Assembly (NCBI GenBank): GCA_035652815.1
Contig: DASRDB010000003.1
Coordinates: 372,001 to 436,000, forward strand
Length of the DNA: 64,000 nt
Direction: 5' to 3'
DNA from: DASRDB01 sp035652815
GTDB lineage: Bacteria > Chloroflexota > Ktedonobacteria > Ktedonobacterales > Ktedonobacteraceae
In this document: one piece after another, positions 51,901-59,593 of the stretch
Layout: each line of letters begins with the position of its first letter
Numbering within the stretch: position 1 is the stretch's first letter
Position numbers and translations under genes: made by a program
Notes under the pieces: generated by a model
The model's database searches: none
What the model was told of the DNA's origin: nothing
The model's input: the letters and a program-made list of their open reading frames with translations, nothing else

Positions 51901-52094
51901 TCATGTAGGGACGTGATTATGGATTTTTACGAACAAAGAGGTAATATCCAGGTCTGTCATCCTGAGCGCAGCGAAGGATCTCCAGCCTCGACACACGAAT
52001 CGTCAGGGGCCGCAGCTCCTTCGCTGCGCTCAGGATGACAGGGGGGAGTATTCCCTCGTATTTTGTCAAAGTTCATGATCGCGTCCCTACATGA
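51901..52094. repeat. Family B repeat copy 4 with a family A copy nested inside
   Basis: The outer arms are TCATGTAGGGACGTGATTAT (from 51901) and its near inverse, GATCGCGTCCCTACATGA, ending at 52094. Between them sits a complete family A palindrome at 51955-52040, with arms TCCTGAGCGCAGCGAAGGA and GCTCCTTCGCTGCGCTCAGGA. The family A unit therefore inserted into an older family B copy. This occupies most of the convergent space between the zinc-ribbon gene and the acyl-CoA synthetase gene. Confidence 0.88.
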
Positions 52095-52125
52095 CGGAAG
52101 TTCATCGCATCCTACACAACCCCAT

Positions 52126-54669
52126 TCACGCCTCGACCAATAACCGCCTTAAGACCTTCCCCACAAAATTCTTTGGCAATTCGGTACGAAATTCGATCTG
52201 TTGCGGCACTTTGTAGGCATCCAGCCGCTCGCGGCACAGAGCGAGCAATTCCTCAGCCGTAGCCTTTTCTCCTCGCTTCAAGACCACTACGGCTTTGATG
52301 AACGGCGAGGTGGTTGTGGTTGCTTTCCCCATACTTTCTTTTACGGCCTCTGGTTTGCTGACCACCGCTACCTCCAGGACCTTGGGATGCTCGTACAATA
52401 CCTCTTCCACGTCACGGGGATAGACGTTGTATGGCCCGGCCAGGATCAGGTCTTGCTTGCGGTCTACAATGTAGAAAAAGCCATCTTCATCCATGCGCGC
52501 CAGGTCGCCTGTGCGCAGCCAGCCATTTGCCAGTGTATTGCGCGTCTCCTCCGGCATCTTCCAGTAGCCCTGCATCACCTGCGGGCCGCGAATCAGCAAT
52601 TCGCCAACTTCGCCTGCTGGCAACGGTTCGCCGGAGCGCCAATCCACCACCCGCGCCGAGGTTTCGGGCAGGGGAACGCCGATGCTCCCCGCGACACGCT
52701 CACCCTTGATAGGATTGCAATGCGTACTGGGAGAAGCTTCCGTCAAGCCATAGCCCTCGACTAAGCGGCCTCGCGTCAGCTTCTCGAAGGCCTCCTGCAC
52801 CTCCACCGGCAAGGGGTCTGAGCCACTCACACAGACGCGAATGGCAGCCACGCCATAGGAACGCACGCGCGGATAGTTCGCAACCGACAGGTAGAGCGCC
52901 GGAACGCCAGGAAAGATGGTCGGATGATGATGCTTAATCTCCCTTAGCGCCTGCTCGGTTCGTTGTGTCGGCACAAGCACCAGCGAACCGGCCAGCGCGA
53001 TACTGAGATTCATGCAGCTTGAAATACCATATGAGTGCGAAAGCGGCAACACACCCAGCACCGTTTCATGGCCGCGCCGCGCATCCGCGATCCAGTGGCG
53101 CTGCTGCGCGACATTCATCACCAGATTCTGGTGCGAAAGCATCACTCCTTTGGGTACATCGGTTGTTCCCGAGGTATATTGCAGCAGGGCAAGATCACAC
53201 GAAGCAGTACCGCTATCCAGGGGTTGCGCGGACTGGCTGCGCAGCAGGGCCTGCAATGTGTCGCGCTTCACCTCGCGCCTCAGTAATGGCCGGGTCTTTT
53301 GCGGCATTACTTCTCCCGCTTTTTGTTGTATGAGCATGTCATCAAACATGTGGGCAAGTTGCACGCGCTGGCGCAGGGGAAGATACTCGCGCACATCGGT
53401 ATAAATCACGCGCTCAACGGCGGTCTCATCGTAAATACGCTCAACCATCGAGCGGTGTTCAACCAGCGTCACCAGTGCCTTCGCCTCAGAATGTTGCAGT
53501 TGATAGGCAACCTCCTGCTCGTTTGAAAGAGGACTGCCCAGAACAGCCACGCCTCCGGCCTTTAGAGTGCCATAAAAGGCGATCACCAGTTGCGGAATGT
53601 TGGGCAGCACGATGCCCACCCGGTCGCCTTTCTGAATGCCCATTGCTCGTAGGGCACACGCAAAACGATTGCTCAAGGCATCCAGTTCGCGATATCCGAT
53701 CTTCTGTCCAAAATAGATCAGCGCGGGCCGCTCCGGGAAATCATGGGCAGCACTCTGAAGGAGATCATGCAGCAGCGTCTGCGGCACAGGTAAGGTCTCC
53801 GGCACGTCGCTATCATAATGCTGCAACCAGGGCATTTCAGCATGGCGAGCTGTGTGCATGCTTGCAGTGACCTGAAATGGCCGCGCAGGCAGATCAGGCG
53901 CGCGCTGGGACTCGATAAAGCGGCGAATAGCGCGGTTGACCGCGTCAGGGCGTTCAAGTTGGACGAGATGGGCCGAAACAGGAATGACCGCCTGCTGCGC
54001 CCCCGGAATGCGACGCACCGTGTCCTCGTAATACTCGCGCTGGAACACAATATCGCGATGTCCGCGAATCACCAGCGTAGGTACGCGCAACTGCTCCATG
54101 CGCTCCTCGCCGCGCCACGTAGAAAGGATGGTCGCGAGCATACGTCTGAGTGTGGGCTGCGGCGCGTATAATGCAACCTGAATCTTGCGCGCAATCCAGC
54201 TAAAGAGCGGATCAGGAATGAGCATCAGGCGGCGCAAAACGGCCCGCACCATAAAGCGCGTTGGCACGCCAATCAACACCAGCCCGCGCACCTGTTCAGG
54301 ATGGCGCAGTACGTACTCGGTCGCCACCGCCCCACCGAAAGAGTGCGCTATCAGATAGAACGGACGCCGCACCTCCAGCCGCTCCAGCACCGCTTCCAGA
54401 TCATCCACCAGCCCAGACATGGTATACGGCACTCCTGGCGGGTCGTCGCTTCCGCCATGTCCGCGCAGGTCTGGCGCGATGACCCTCGCTGTCTGACCAA
54501 AAAAGCGCAGTTGATGCAGCCATTGAGTTGCGCCGCCGCCATAGCCATGCGCGAATACCAGCGTCAGCAGGGCCTCCTCGGGTTGTATATCAATCACGCT
54601 AATTCGTCGCAGTCCATTGCGAGCAGGAATATAGATCGTTCGCCGGTATAGCTCGATATCTAACGGCAT
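52126..54669 (-). CDS. Alpha/beta hydrolase fused to AMP-forming acyl-CoA synthetase
   Basis: An 847-residue fusion. Residues about 20-270 are an alpha/beta hydrolase: FAHGYGGGATQWLHQLRFF (oxyanion loop), nucleophile in YLIAHSFGGAVATEYVL, and a late His in VSAHLVQLERPDAV. Residues about 310-845 are an adenylate-forming enzyme: LLQYTSGTTDVPKGVMLSH (ATP loop), GYGLTEASPSTHCNP, WLRTGDLARMDEDGFFYIVDRKQD and the C-terminal lysine in PKNFVGKVLRR. It should activate a carboxylic acid, probably a fatty acid, to acyl-CoA through acyl-AMP. The hydrolase could release that acid from an ester or thioester, giving a release-and-reactivate enzyme. No signal peptide is present. The start at 54669 has a GGAGGGGC site. 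Confidence 0.9.
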   Translation of the reverse strand: MPLDIELYRRTIYIPARNGLRRISVIDIQPEEALLTLVFAHGYGGGATQWLHQLRFFGQTARVIAPDLRGHGGSDDPPGVPYTMSGLVDDLEAVLERLEVRRPFYLIAHSFGGAVATEYVLRHPEQVRGLVLIGVPTRFMVRAVLRRLMLIPDPLFSWIARKIQVALYAPQPTLRRMLATILSTWRGEERMEQLRVPTLVIRGHRDIVFQREYYEDTVRRIPGAQQAVIPVSAHLVQLERPDAVNRAIRRFIESQRAPDLPARPFQVTASMHTARHAEMPWLQHYDSDVPETLPVPQTLLHDLLQSAAHDFPERPALIYFGQKIGYRELDALSNRFACALRAMGIQKGDRVGIVLPNIPQLVIAFYGTLKAGGVAVLGSPLSNEQEVAYQLQHSEAKALVTLVEHRSMVERIYDETAVERVIYTDVREYLPLRQRVQLAHMFDDMLIQQKAGEVMPQKTRPLLRREVKRDTLQALLRSQSAQPLDSGTASCDLALLQYTSGTTDVPKGVMLSHQNLVMNVAQQRHWIADARRGHETVLGVLPLSHSYGISSCMNLSIALAGSLVLVPTQRTEQALREIKHHHPTIFPGVPALYLSVANYPRVRSYGVAAIRVCVSGSDPLPVEVQEAFEKLTRGRLVEGYGLTEASPSTHCNPIKGERVAGSIGVPLPETSARVVDWRSGEPLPAGEVGELLIRGPQVMQGYWKMPEETRNTLANGWLRTGDLARMDEDGFFYIVDRKQDLILAGPYNVYPRDVEEVLYEHPKVLEVAVVSKPEAVKESMGKATTTTSPFIKAVVVLKRGEKATAEELLALCRERLDAYKVPQQIEFRTELPKNFVGKVLRRLLVEA

Positions 54670-54710
54670 ATGGCGCGCCCCTCCTACTATTGAGAGTCAG
54701 ATAGGCACTA

Positions 54711-55604
54711 TTACACGCTGCTTAAAATATCCGCAAGCTTGCTACGTTCCTGCTCGTTCAAAGGCAGCAGAGGCGAGCGAGGAATTCCACCATAGCCGCA
54801 GGTGAGGTCAAGCGCGGCCTTTAAGCCCGGCACGCTATAGGCGGTTGTTACAGCGGTATTGGCTGGCGCAAGACGGGCCTGTAACAGCCGCGCCTCCTCC
54901 AACTGCCCGGCCTGAAAGAGTTCCTGCAAGCGACAGACTTCGTGTGGAAAGATGTTCGCCAACGCCGCCACCGCACCTATAGCGCCCACCACGAGGGCTG
55001 GCAATAGATAACCGGCGCTACCCGCGAAGACACGAAAACGGGTGGGCGTCTGCGCGCAAACTGTGGCCAGCTTAGCCATATTGCCCGCGCTATCCTTGAC
55101 CCCGATAATATTGGGATGCTCGGCCAGGGCGCAAATCGTCTCTGCGTCGAGATCAAGCCCTGCGGCGCTGGCAGGCATATTGTAGATCACCACCGGCAGC
55201 GGGCTACTATCCGCGATCCGGCGATAATGAGCCAATAAAGCTGCCCGGTCCATACGCCCCTTAAAGTAGGAAGGAGGCAGCACGAGCGCAGCATTCGCTC
55301 CCGACTGCGCAGCGAGATGGCAATTTTCCAGTGTTGCGCGCGTCGATTGCTCGCCACAACCAGCCAGGATGTAGGCATCTTCGCCAGCCGCCGAGCGGGC
55401 CATTTCAATCACCTGCACGCGCTCATTCCTGCTCAGGTGAACAGCTTCCCCGTTCGTGCCCATCACCACATAGCCCGCGATGCCTGTGATCTTCAAACGG
55501 AAAATATGGCGCTGCAACGTCAACAAATCCAGGTCTTCATTCGCGGCAAAAAACGTAGGGAGCGGGGGATAAATACCAGGAGAAAGTTCAGTTCCGTTGT
55601 TCAT
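54711..55604 (-). CDS. DHDPS/N-acetylneuraminate lyase family aldolase
   Basis: A 297-residue class I aldolase (TIM barrel). GYVVMGTNGEAVHLSRNER is the GTTGE-like loop, the tyrosine is in VVIYNMPASAAGLDLD, and the Schiff-base lysine is in NIIGVKDSAGNMAKL. These residues fit the dihydrodipicolinate synthase/N-acetylneuraminate lyase family, which joins or splits pyruvate and an aldehyde. A biosynthetic dapA would usually sit with other lysine genes; none are here, so a catabolic aldolase is equally possible. ATG 55604 is chosen as the first methionine before the conserved sequence; GAGGAGG lies 12 bases upstream, and the frame is open to 55670. It is 41 bases upstream of the synthetase fusion and probably cotranscribed. 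Confidence 0.88.
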   Translation of the reverse strand: MNNGTELSPGIYPPLPTFFAANEDLDLLTLQRHIFRLKITGIAGYVVMGTNGEAVHLSRNERVQVIEMARSAAGEDAYILAGCGEQSTRATLENCHLAAQSGANAALVLPPSYFKGRMDRAALLAHYRRIADSSPLPVVIYNMPASAAGLDLDAETICALAEHPNIIGVKDSAGNMAKLATVCAQTPTRFRVFAGSAGYLLPALVVGAIGAVAALANIFPHEVCRLQELFQAGQLEEARLLQARLAPANTAVTTAYSVPGLKAALDLTCGYGGIPRSPLLPLNEQERSKLADILSSV

Positions 55605-55731
55605 CCGCTCGTTTTTCCTCCTCTCATCGAGCATTCTCCTGCGAATTATAGCACACGAAACATGCAACACCTCACAATTTTACTGTGCTATACAGCATAG
55701 CATCAGCTAAAAAAATAGAGTACAGTCGTAC

Positions 55732-55836
55732 TTGAAAGAAGAGGATACAAGGATTATCCCAGTGAAAAAGAACTGACTGTAGTAAAAATTGCAATGTCAT
55801 TGAAAAAAGAGGATAAAACACTTATCCCAGGAAAAA
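55732..55836 (+). promoter_or_regulatory. Two operator-like direct repeats and promoter of the lipoprotein gene
   Basis: Two 37-38-base direct repeats begin at 55732 and 55800. Each contains an inverted repeat: GGATA-N7-TATCC (copy 1, in GGATACAAGGATTATCC) and GGATAA-N5-TTATCC (copy 2). TTGCAA (55789-55794) and GATAAA (55812-55817), 17 bases apart, form a promoter whose -10 overlaps the second palindrome. This is a classic arrangement for repression by a dimeric protein. The start would be near 55824. Confidence 0.7.
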
Positions 55837-55862
55837 TGTATATTCATACAAGGAGAGAACAC

Positions 55863-56699
55863 ATGAAACAAACTCTACTTCGCCGCCTGCTAATGGGCAT
55901 CGCTGTGCTTGTCCTGATGGCCCTGTTCGCGGCCTGTGCGGGCGTCGGCAATGGCGGCCAGCAAACGTTTACCGGCACCATCACCGCCGTTGATTCCGCC
56001 GCACATACCGTCACCATCAACGTCAACGGTCAGTCACAGACGATTACCAATGTGCCTGACAGCATTATCAACCTGCTGAAGAACCAGATTGGCAAAGTCT
56101 ACTCAATTCAGGTAGAGCAGAATAGCGACGGCACTTACTCGATTGTCACAGGCACCAATGCAACCCCGGAACCGAACAGCACGCCAGAAACAGGTCAAAC
56201 GCCCGAACCGACGAACGGCCCGACTGAGCCTGGGCAAATTCAGTTCATTGGCACCGTGACCAGCACCGGCAACAATAGCATTGTGGTACGCATGCCTGAT
56301 GGCTCCTCGCTCTCGATGACCACCAACGGCACCGACCTGAGCGACTTCAACAACACCCTGCCAGCCACCGGCACGCAGGTCAAAGTAACGGCAGTCGCCA
56401 ACACCGATGGCAGCTTCAACGCGCAGAAGATCAAGCACACCGACAGCGGTGATACTCAGAACGTGAACATCGTGGAGTACCAGGGTGTCACCACCAGCGC
56501 AGTTGGCTCCGACCGGGTGATCCACTTCACCGTCGGCAACAAGAGCTTCACGTTCACCATTTCGGCAAATGCTGACCTGTCCGACTTCAACAACAATGCC
56601 CAGGCAATCACCAATGGCATGACCGTCAAAGTCAAGGTGCAGTTCAACGGCAGCACGCCCACTGTACTGAAAGTTTCAAACGCGAGCAACAACAGCTAG
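55863..56699 (+). CDS. DUF5666-like lipoprotein
   Basis: A 278-residue exported lipoprotein. The signal peptide MKQTLLRRLLMGIAVLVL ends in the lipobox LFAAC. Two or three beta-barrel units follow: QQTFTGTITAVDSAAHTVTI with GKVYSIQVEQ, then QFIGTVTSTGNNSIVVRM with GTQVKVTAVANTDGSFNAQK, then VEYQGVTTSAVGSDRVIHFT. This alternation resembles the DUF5666/OB-like pattern of bacterial surface proteins. A Thr/Pro/Glu linker separates the first two. ATG 55863 is chosen for the AAGGAGAG site 7 bases upstream; the longer frame from 55794 lacks one. A strong terminator follows the gene. The function is unknown; it lies under likely repressor control. Confidence 0.8.
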   Translation: MKQTLLRRLLMGIAVLVLMALFAACAGVGNGGQQTFTGTITAVDSAAHTVTINVNGQSQTITNVPDSIINLLKNQIGKVYSIQVEQNSDGTYSIVTGTNATPEPNSTPETGQTPEPTNGPTEPGQIQFIGTVTSTGNNSIVVRMPDGSSLSMTTNGTDLSDFNNTLPATGTQVKVTAVANTDGSFNAQKIKHTDSGDTQNVNIVEYQGVTTSAVGSDRVIHFTVGNKSFTFTISANADLSDFNNNAQAITNGMTVKVKVQFNGSTPTVLKVSNASNNS

Positions 56700-56714
56700 A
56701 TAGCCGCTTAAACG

Positions 56715-56755
56715 AAGAGGCCGCTCTACCCGGAGAGCGGCCTCTTTTATTTTTC
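56715..56755 (+). terminator. Intrinsic terminator of the lipoprotein gene
   Basis: A perfect 13-bp stem (56715-56727 AAGAGGCCGCTCT and 56734-56746 AGAGCGGCCTCTT) with a 6-base loop is followed by a T-rich run to 56755. Confidence 0.93.
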
Positions 56756-56790
56756 TATGATGATGAATGTTGACAAAACAGATCGAGGGT

Positions 56791-56960
56791 CTGTAGGGAC
56801 GCGATGATGAACATTGACAAATAAACGGGGAATAATCCTGTAGGGACGCGCTTCATCGCGTCCTGCCCCGGCTGCGCGTGTGGGCCAGCAGGACGCGATG
56901 AAGCGCGTCCCTACAGAAACCCCGATTCTTTCGTAACAATCCATCATCGCGTCCCTTCAG
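56791..56960. repeat. Family B repeat copy 5, one copy nested in another
   Basis: The outer arms are CTGTAGGGACGCGATGATG (56791-56809) and CATCATCGCGTCCCTTCAG (56942-56960), inverse to each other except one base. Inside lies a complete second family B palindrome (56838-56916), whose arms both contain GTAGGGACGCG or its complement. The space between outer and inner copies carries short ATGAACATTGACAAAT-like segments also seen next to copy 4. This is a self-nested insertion between two convergent genes. Confidence 0.87.
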
Positions 56961-56962
56961 AA

Positions 56963-57778
56963 TTACACACGCCACACGGTGATGAGCAATACGCCCAGCA
57001 CCACCAGCGCCACCAGCGCTGCCCCTATCCAGAGCATCGCATTACGGCGCAATATGCCTGCGCGCACTGCATCGAGGCGCGCGTTTTCAGCAGGACACCA
57101 GGACGACCTGCGACAATTTGGGCAGAGCGGGAAGAGTTCATAGGGATAGTAGAGCCTGCCGCCGCCCAGAACGTGATCGCGTACCTCTTCGCTTTCAAAC
57201 ACAGCCTCGCAGTGCGTGCAGCACATCAACAGGTATTCAGCCCAATCTCGCGCCTTGCACTTCGGACATAATTCTGGCGTATCTCCAGCGGCTCGCCAGC
57301 GATTATGACAGCGATGGCAATAATACTCTGCCGACCTGACCGGAGAAGGCGCGTTTCCCCGCAACATGCCTTTTTCTCGCAACAGCAGGGCGTCATCCGG
57401 CCAGAGTTCATAGGAAAAACCATTGACCTCAACGATGATGGGAGCGGAAAGAACGCCGTCCAGGTTCGGAAAGGCAAAGCGCCCTCCAACCTTATTGACC
57501 GGCCTACTCGCGCTCGTACTGGAAACGGAATGATATGTCCTTGTAGTGCCTCCCATCATGCGCTCGGCACGTATGGCGTCATAATTGCGCCGCGCCTCGG
57601 GATCGCTCAACGTCTGGTAAGCGCTCAGCAAGAGACGCATGCGTTCCTGCGCATCCTCTCCCTTGTAGACATCAGGATGATATTTCAGAGCTAGCTTTTT
57701 AAATGCGCCCTTGATTGTGCTGGCGCTGGCTTTTGCGTCAACTCCCAGCACCTCGTAGTAATCAACAAATGAATCCAT
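56963..57778 (-). CDS. J-domain protein with zinc ribbons and C-terminal membrane helix
   Basis: A 271-residue protein. The N-terminal J-domain (about 5-68) has YYEVLGVDAKASAST and the HPD tripeptide in KYHPDVYKGED, the element that stimulates the ATPase of DnaK. The middle holds zinc-binding pairs: CHRCHNRW ... CPKCKA, CTHCEAV and CPNCRRSSWC. The C-terminus is a single membrane helix (LWIGAALVALVVLGVLLITV). It lacks the Gly/Phe and substrate domains of DnaJ, so it is a class C J-protein that likely recruits DnaK to the membrane. Its partner or client is unknown. It sits right after the nested repeat, with only 2 bases between repeat and stop codon. Confidence 0.88.
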   Translation of the reverse strand: MDSFVDYYEVLGVDAKASASTIKGAFKKLALKYHPDVYKGEDAQERMRLLLSAYQTLSDPEARRNYDAIRAERMMGGTTRTYHSVSSTSASRPVNKVGGRFAFPNLDGVLSAPIIVEVNGFSYELWPDDALLLREKGMLRGNAPSPVRSAEYYCHRCHNRWRAAGDTPELCPKCKARDWAEYLLMCCTHCEAVFESEEVRDHVLGGGRLYYPYELFPLCPNCRRSSWCPAENARLDAVRAGILRRNAMLWIGAALVALVVLGVLLITVWRV

Positions 57779-57932
57779 AACCCATAAATGACTCTAGAAA
57801 ACGACTTTCTGTATATACGTGCCTATTATGTGCTAAGTTATGGTAATTGGCAAGCAAGAGACATTTTTCCTTCAGTTTTCGTGTCAAGGATAGAAGTGTT
57901 TTTCAGAACTAATCTTTGTTGGAGTAAATGAT

Positions 57933-58730
57933 ATGATGCATGAAACTGCTGAACCTTCAAGTAACGCGCAGGCAGAGGAACAAGGATTTTCTCCCGCCCA
58001 AAAGCCGAAAAAACATATGGCGAGCAGGATAGTCCGTTACATCCTGTGGGTAATCGGCCTCGCCATCATCCTGACATCTGCCGTCATTATTCGCGGGCAT
58101 CCCGATCCCTGGCCGTTCGAGGTATCATTCAGTCGCAGCGTCCAGGCACTCAATCTCAACGAGGGCTTCGTCAGCGTACTCACCTTCCTCGCGGGGATGA
58201 TTAACCCCGTCCCTTCCGCCATTACGCTGTTAGCATGGCTGGCTTTTCTGCTGATCTTCAACTGGTATCGGCAGGCAGGCTTCCTGGTACTGACCATCAG
58301 CATCGGCAACGCGATTGACGCGCTGATTGGCGATTACGTAAAGCGTCCCCGTCCTACTCATCACTATCTTGCGCGTATCGAGGGCCTCTTCACCGCGAAT
58401 AGCTTTCCTTCCGGCCACTGTGCGCACACCATGCTCTATTACGGCGCGCTGCTCTACCTGAGTTTTAGCGGGCCGGTGCGCAGGTGGCGATACCGCTGGC
58501 TCCTGATTCCCCTGCAAATCTTCGCCGCGCTCAACATCCTGGTGATCGGCTTCGAGCGCATCTACCAGGGTGAACACTGGCTCACAGATGTGCTGGGCGG
58601 AACGTTAGATGGCTTTCTCTGGCTATGCGCCGGAATCTTTGTCTATCACCGCGTACAAAGCATGCTCGAAAAACGACGAGCAAAAAAACAGGCCGAGGCT
58701 CAATATGCCCCACGCGCCATTTCGGCCTGA
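57933..58730 (+). CDS. PAP2-family phosphatase
   Basis: A 265-residue membrane phosphatase. Motif 1 is KRPRPTHH, motif 2 is SFPSGHCAHT, and motif 3 appears as FERIYQGEHWLTDVLGG with the catalytic His and Asp kept; the usual Ser at its start is Glu-like (F-E-R). Five or six hydrophobic segments surround these. It may dephosphorylate undecaprenyl pyrophosphate or another lipid phosphate. The N-terminal 25 residues are polar and cytoplasmic. It is convergent with the next gene, overlapping it by 31 bases at the 3' ends. Confidence 0.88.
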   Translation: MMHETAEPSSNAQAEEQGFSPAQKPKKHMASRIVRYILWVIGLAIILTSAVIIRGHPDPWPFEVSFSRSVQALNLNEGFVSVLTFLAGMINPVPSAITLLAWLAFLLIFNWYRQAGFLVLTISIGNAIDALIGDYVKRPRPTHHYLARIEGLFTANSFPSGHCAHTMLYYGALLYLSFSGPVRRWRYRWLLIPLQIFAALNILVIGFERIYQGEHWLTDVLGGTLDGFLWLCAGIFVYHRVQSMLEKRRAKKQAEAQYAPRAISA

Positions 58731-59257
58731 CGCGGGCGCGAGCGCATCATCAGGATACCCAGCACAATTTTCAGGACGCCATCAATGACCATAAAAACGG
58801 TGAAAGGATGGGCCTTCAAAAGCAAACCAACCACCGCGTTGACAATACACAGCACAGCCAGCGCCAGCAGAAGCGGGCCGCTGGCTATGCTCAAAGGAAG
58901 CAAAGCAACGGCGATTGCCAGAAAGAGCAGCAGTAAGAAGGTGGGCGACTGGTAATTCGGGACGAAGGTCAGCAGGCAAACCAGCGCAACTACTGCTAAT
59001 ACCAGCGCAGCAACTATTCCTCCTATTTGCACACGCGTCGGTTTGCTATCCGTGTGGCGATCTCTAAACACTACGAAAGCAATCGCGCCAAACACGATAC
59101 CCGCGAAAAAGACAAGGTAGGAAAAGGGATACGCTATCACCGCACCGCCAAAAATGGTGGATGCGCCCAGAATAAGTGCCAGCACACCACTGCGGCGAAC
59201 CACCGGAAAGGAATGTCTTCGAGCGTTTCCCGTCGAAGACACGGAAGAAGTACTCAT
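58700..59257 (-). CDS. Hypothetical membrane protein, about six helices
   Basis: A 185-residue hydrophobic protein. After a polar N-terminus with RRHSFPVVRRSG come about five or six membrane segments (for example VLALILGASTIFGGAVIAYP, VAALVLAVVALVCLLTFVP, LLALAVLCIVNAVVGLLL). One Phe/Val-rich segment near the end (VFMVIDGVLKIVLGILMM) recalls DUF308/HdeD-like proteins, but the match is too weak to name. A GGAGG site precedes ATG 59257. Its 3' end overlaps the phosphatase gene on the other strand. Confidence 0.65.
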   Translation of the reverse strand: MSTSSVSSTGNARRHSFPVVRRSGVLALILGASTIFGGAVIAYPFSYLVFFAGIVFGAIAFVVFRDRHTDSKPTRVQIGGIVAALVLAVVALVCLLTFVPNYQSPTFLLLLFLAIAVALLPLSIASGPLLLALAVLCIVNAVVGLLLKAHPFTVFMVIDGVLKIVLGILMMRSRPRQAEMARGAY

Positions 59258-59593
59258 ATATGCCTCCCTGTTGTATCTTTAACTATAGCACGAAGCTGAG
59301 GCTTTTCCGGGATGAGCATCAAATTTTTGCAACATATAAAGAACGAAGATTGAAAAGAACGAAAGCCACCCGCAAGGGGCTGGCTCTACCATAGCAATCG
59401 GCTTGTAGAGCCAGCCCCTTGCGGGTGGCTTTCGTTTCCCGCGCTTTTACAGGCGAACTGGCAACCTCTTCCCACTTTCACTACAATATGAATGGTGAAC
59501 GAATGGGGAGACAACACCATTTCTCGCTCTCAGTTTCCAGACAAAAGCACCAGATACGATAACTCATGCCCTGAGTTTGAGGTAGAAAATTAG
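59258..59593. other. Control region upstream of the menaquinone operon
   Basis: This 336-bp gap holds the 75-bp perfect hairpin (59360-59434) and the presumed menF promoter downstream of it. TACAAT near 59484 could be a -10, without a good -35. GAGGT at 59579-59583 is the menF ribosome site. No gene was recognised. Confidence 0.5.
59360..59434. repeat. Perfect 30-bp inverted repeat
   Basis: The left arm (59360-59389) and right arm (59405-59434) are perfect inverse copies of 30 bases with a 15-base loop; the inner part of the right arm starts GTAGAGCCAGCCCC. Only TTT follows, so it is not a typical terminator, and 30 bp is far longer than a terminator needs. It resembles in plan, but not in sequence, the family A and B palindromes and may be a third family, single-copy in this window. 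Confidence 0.85.
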
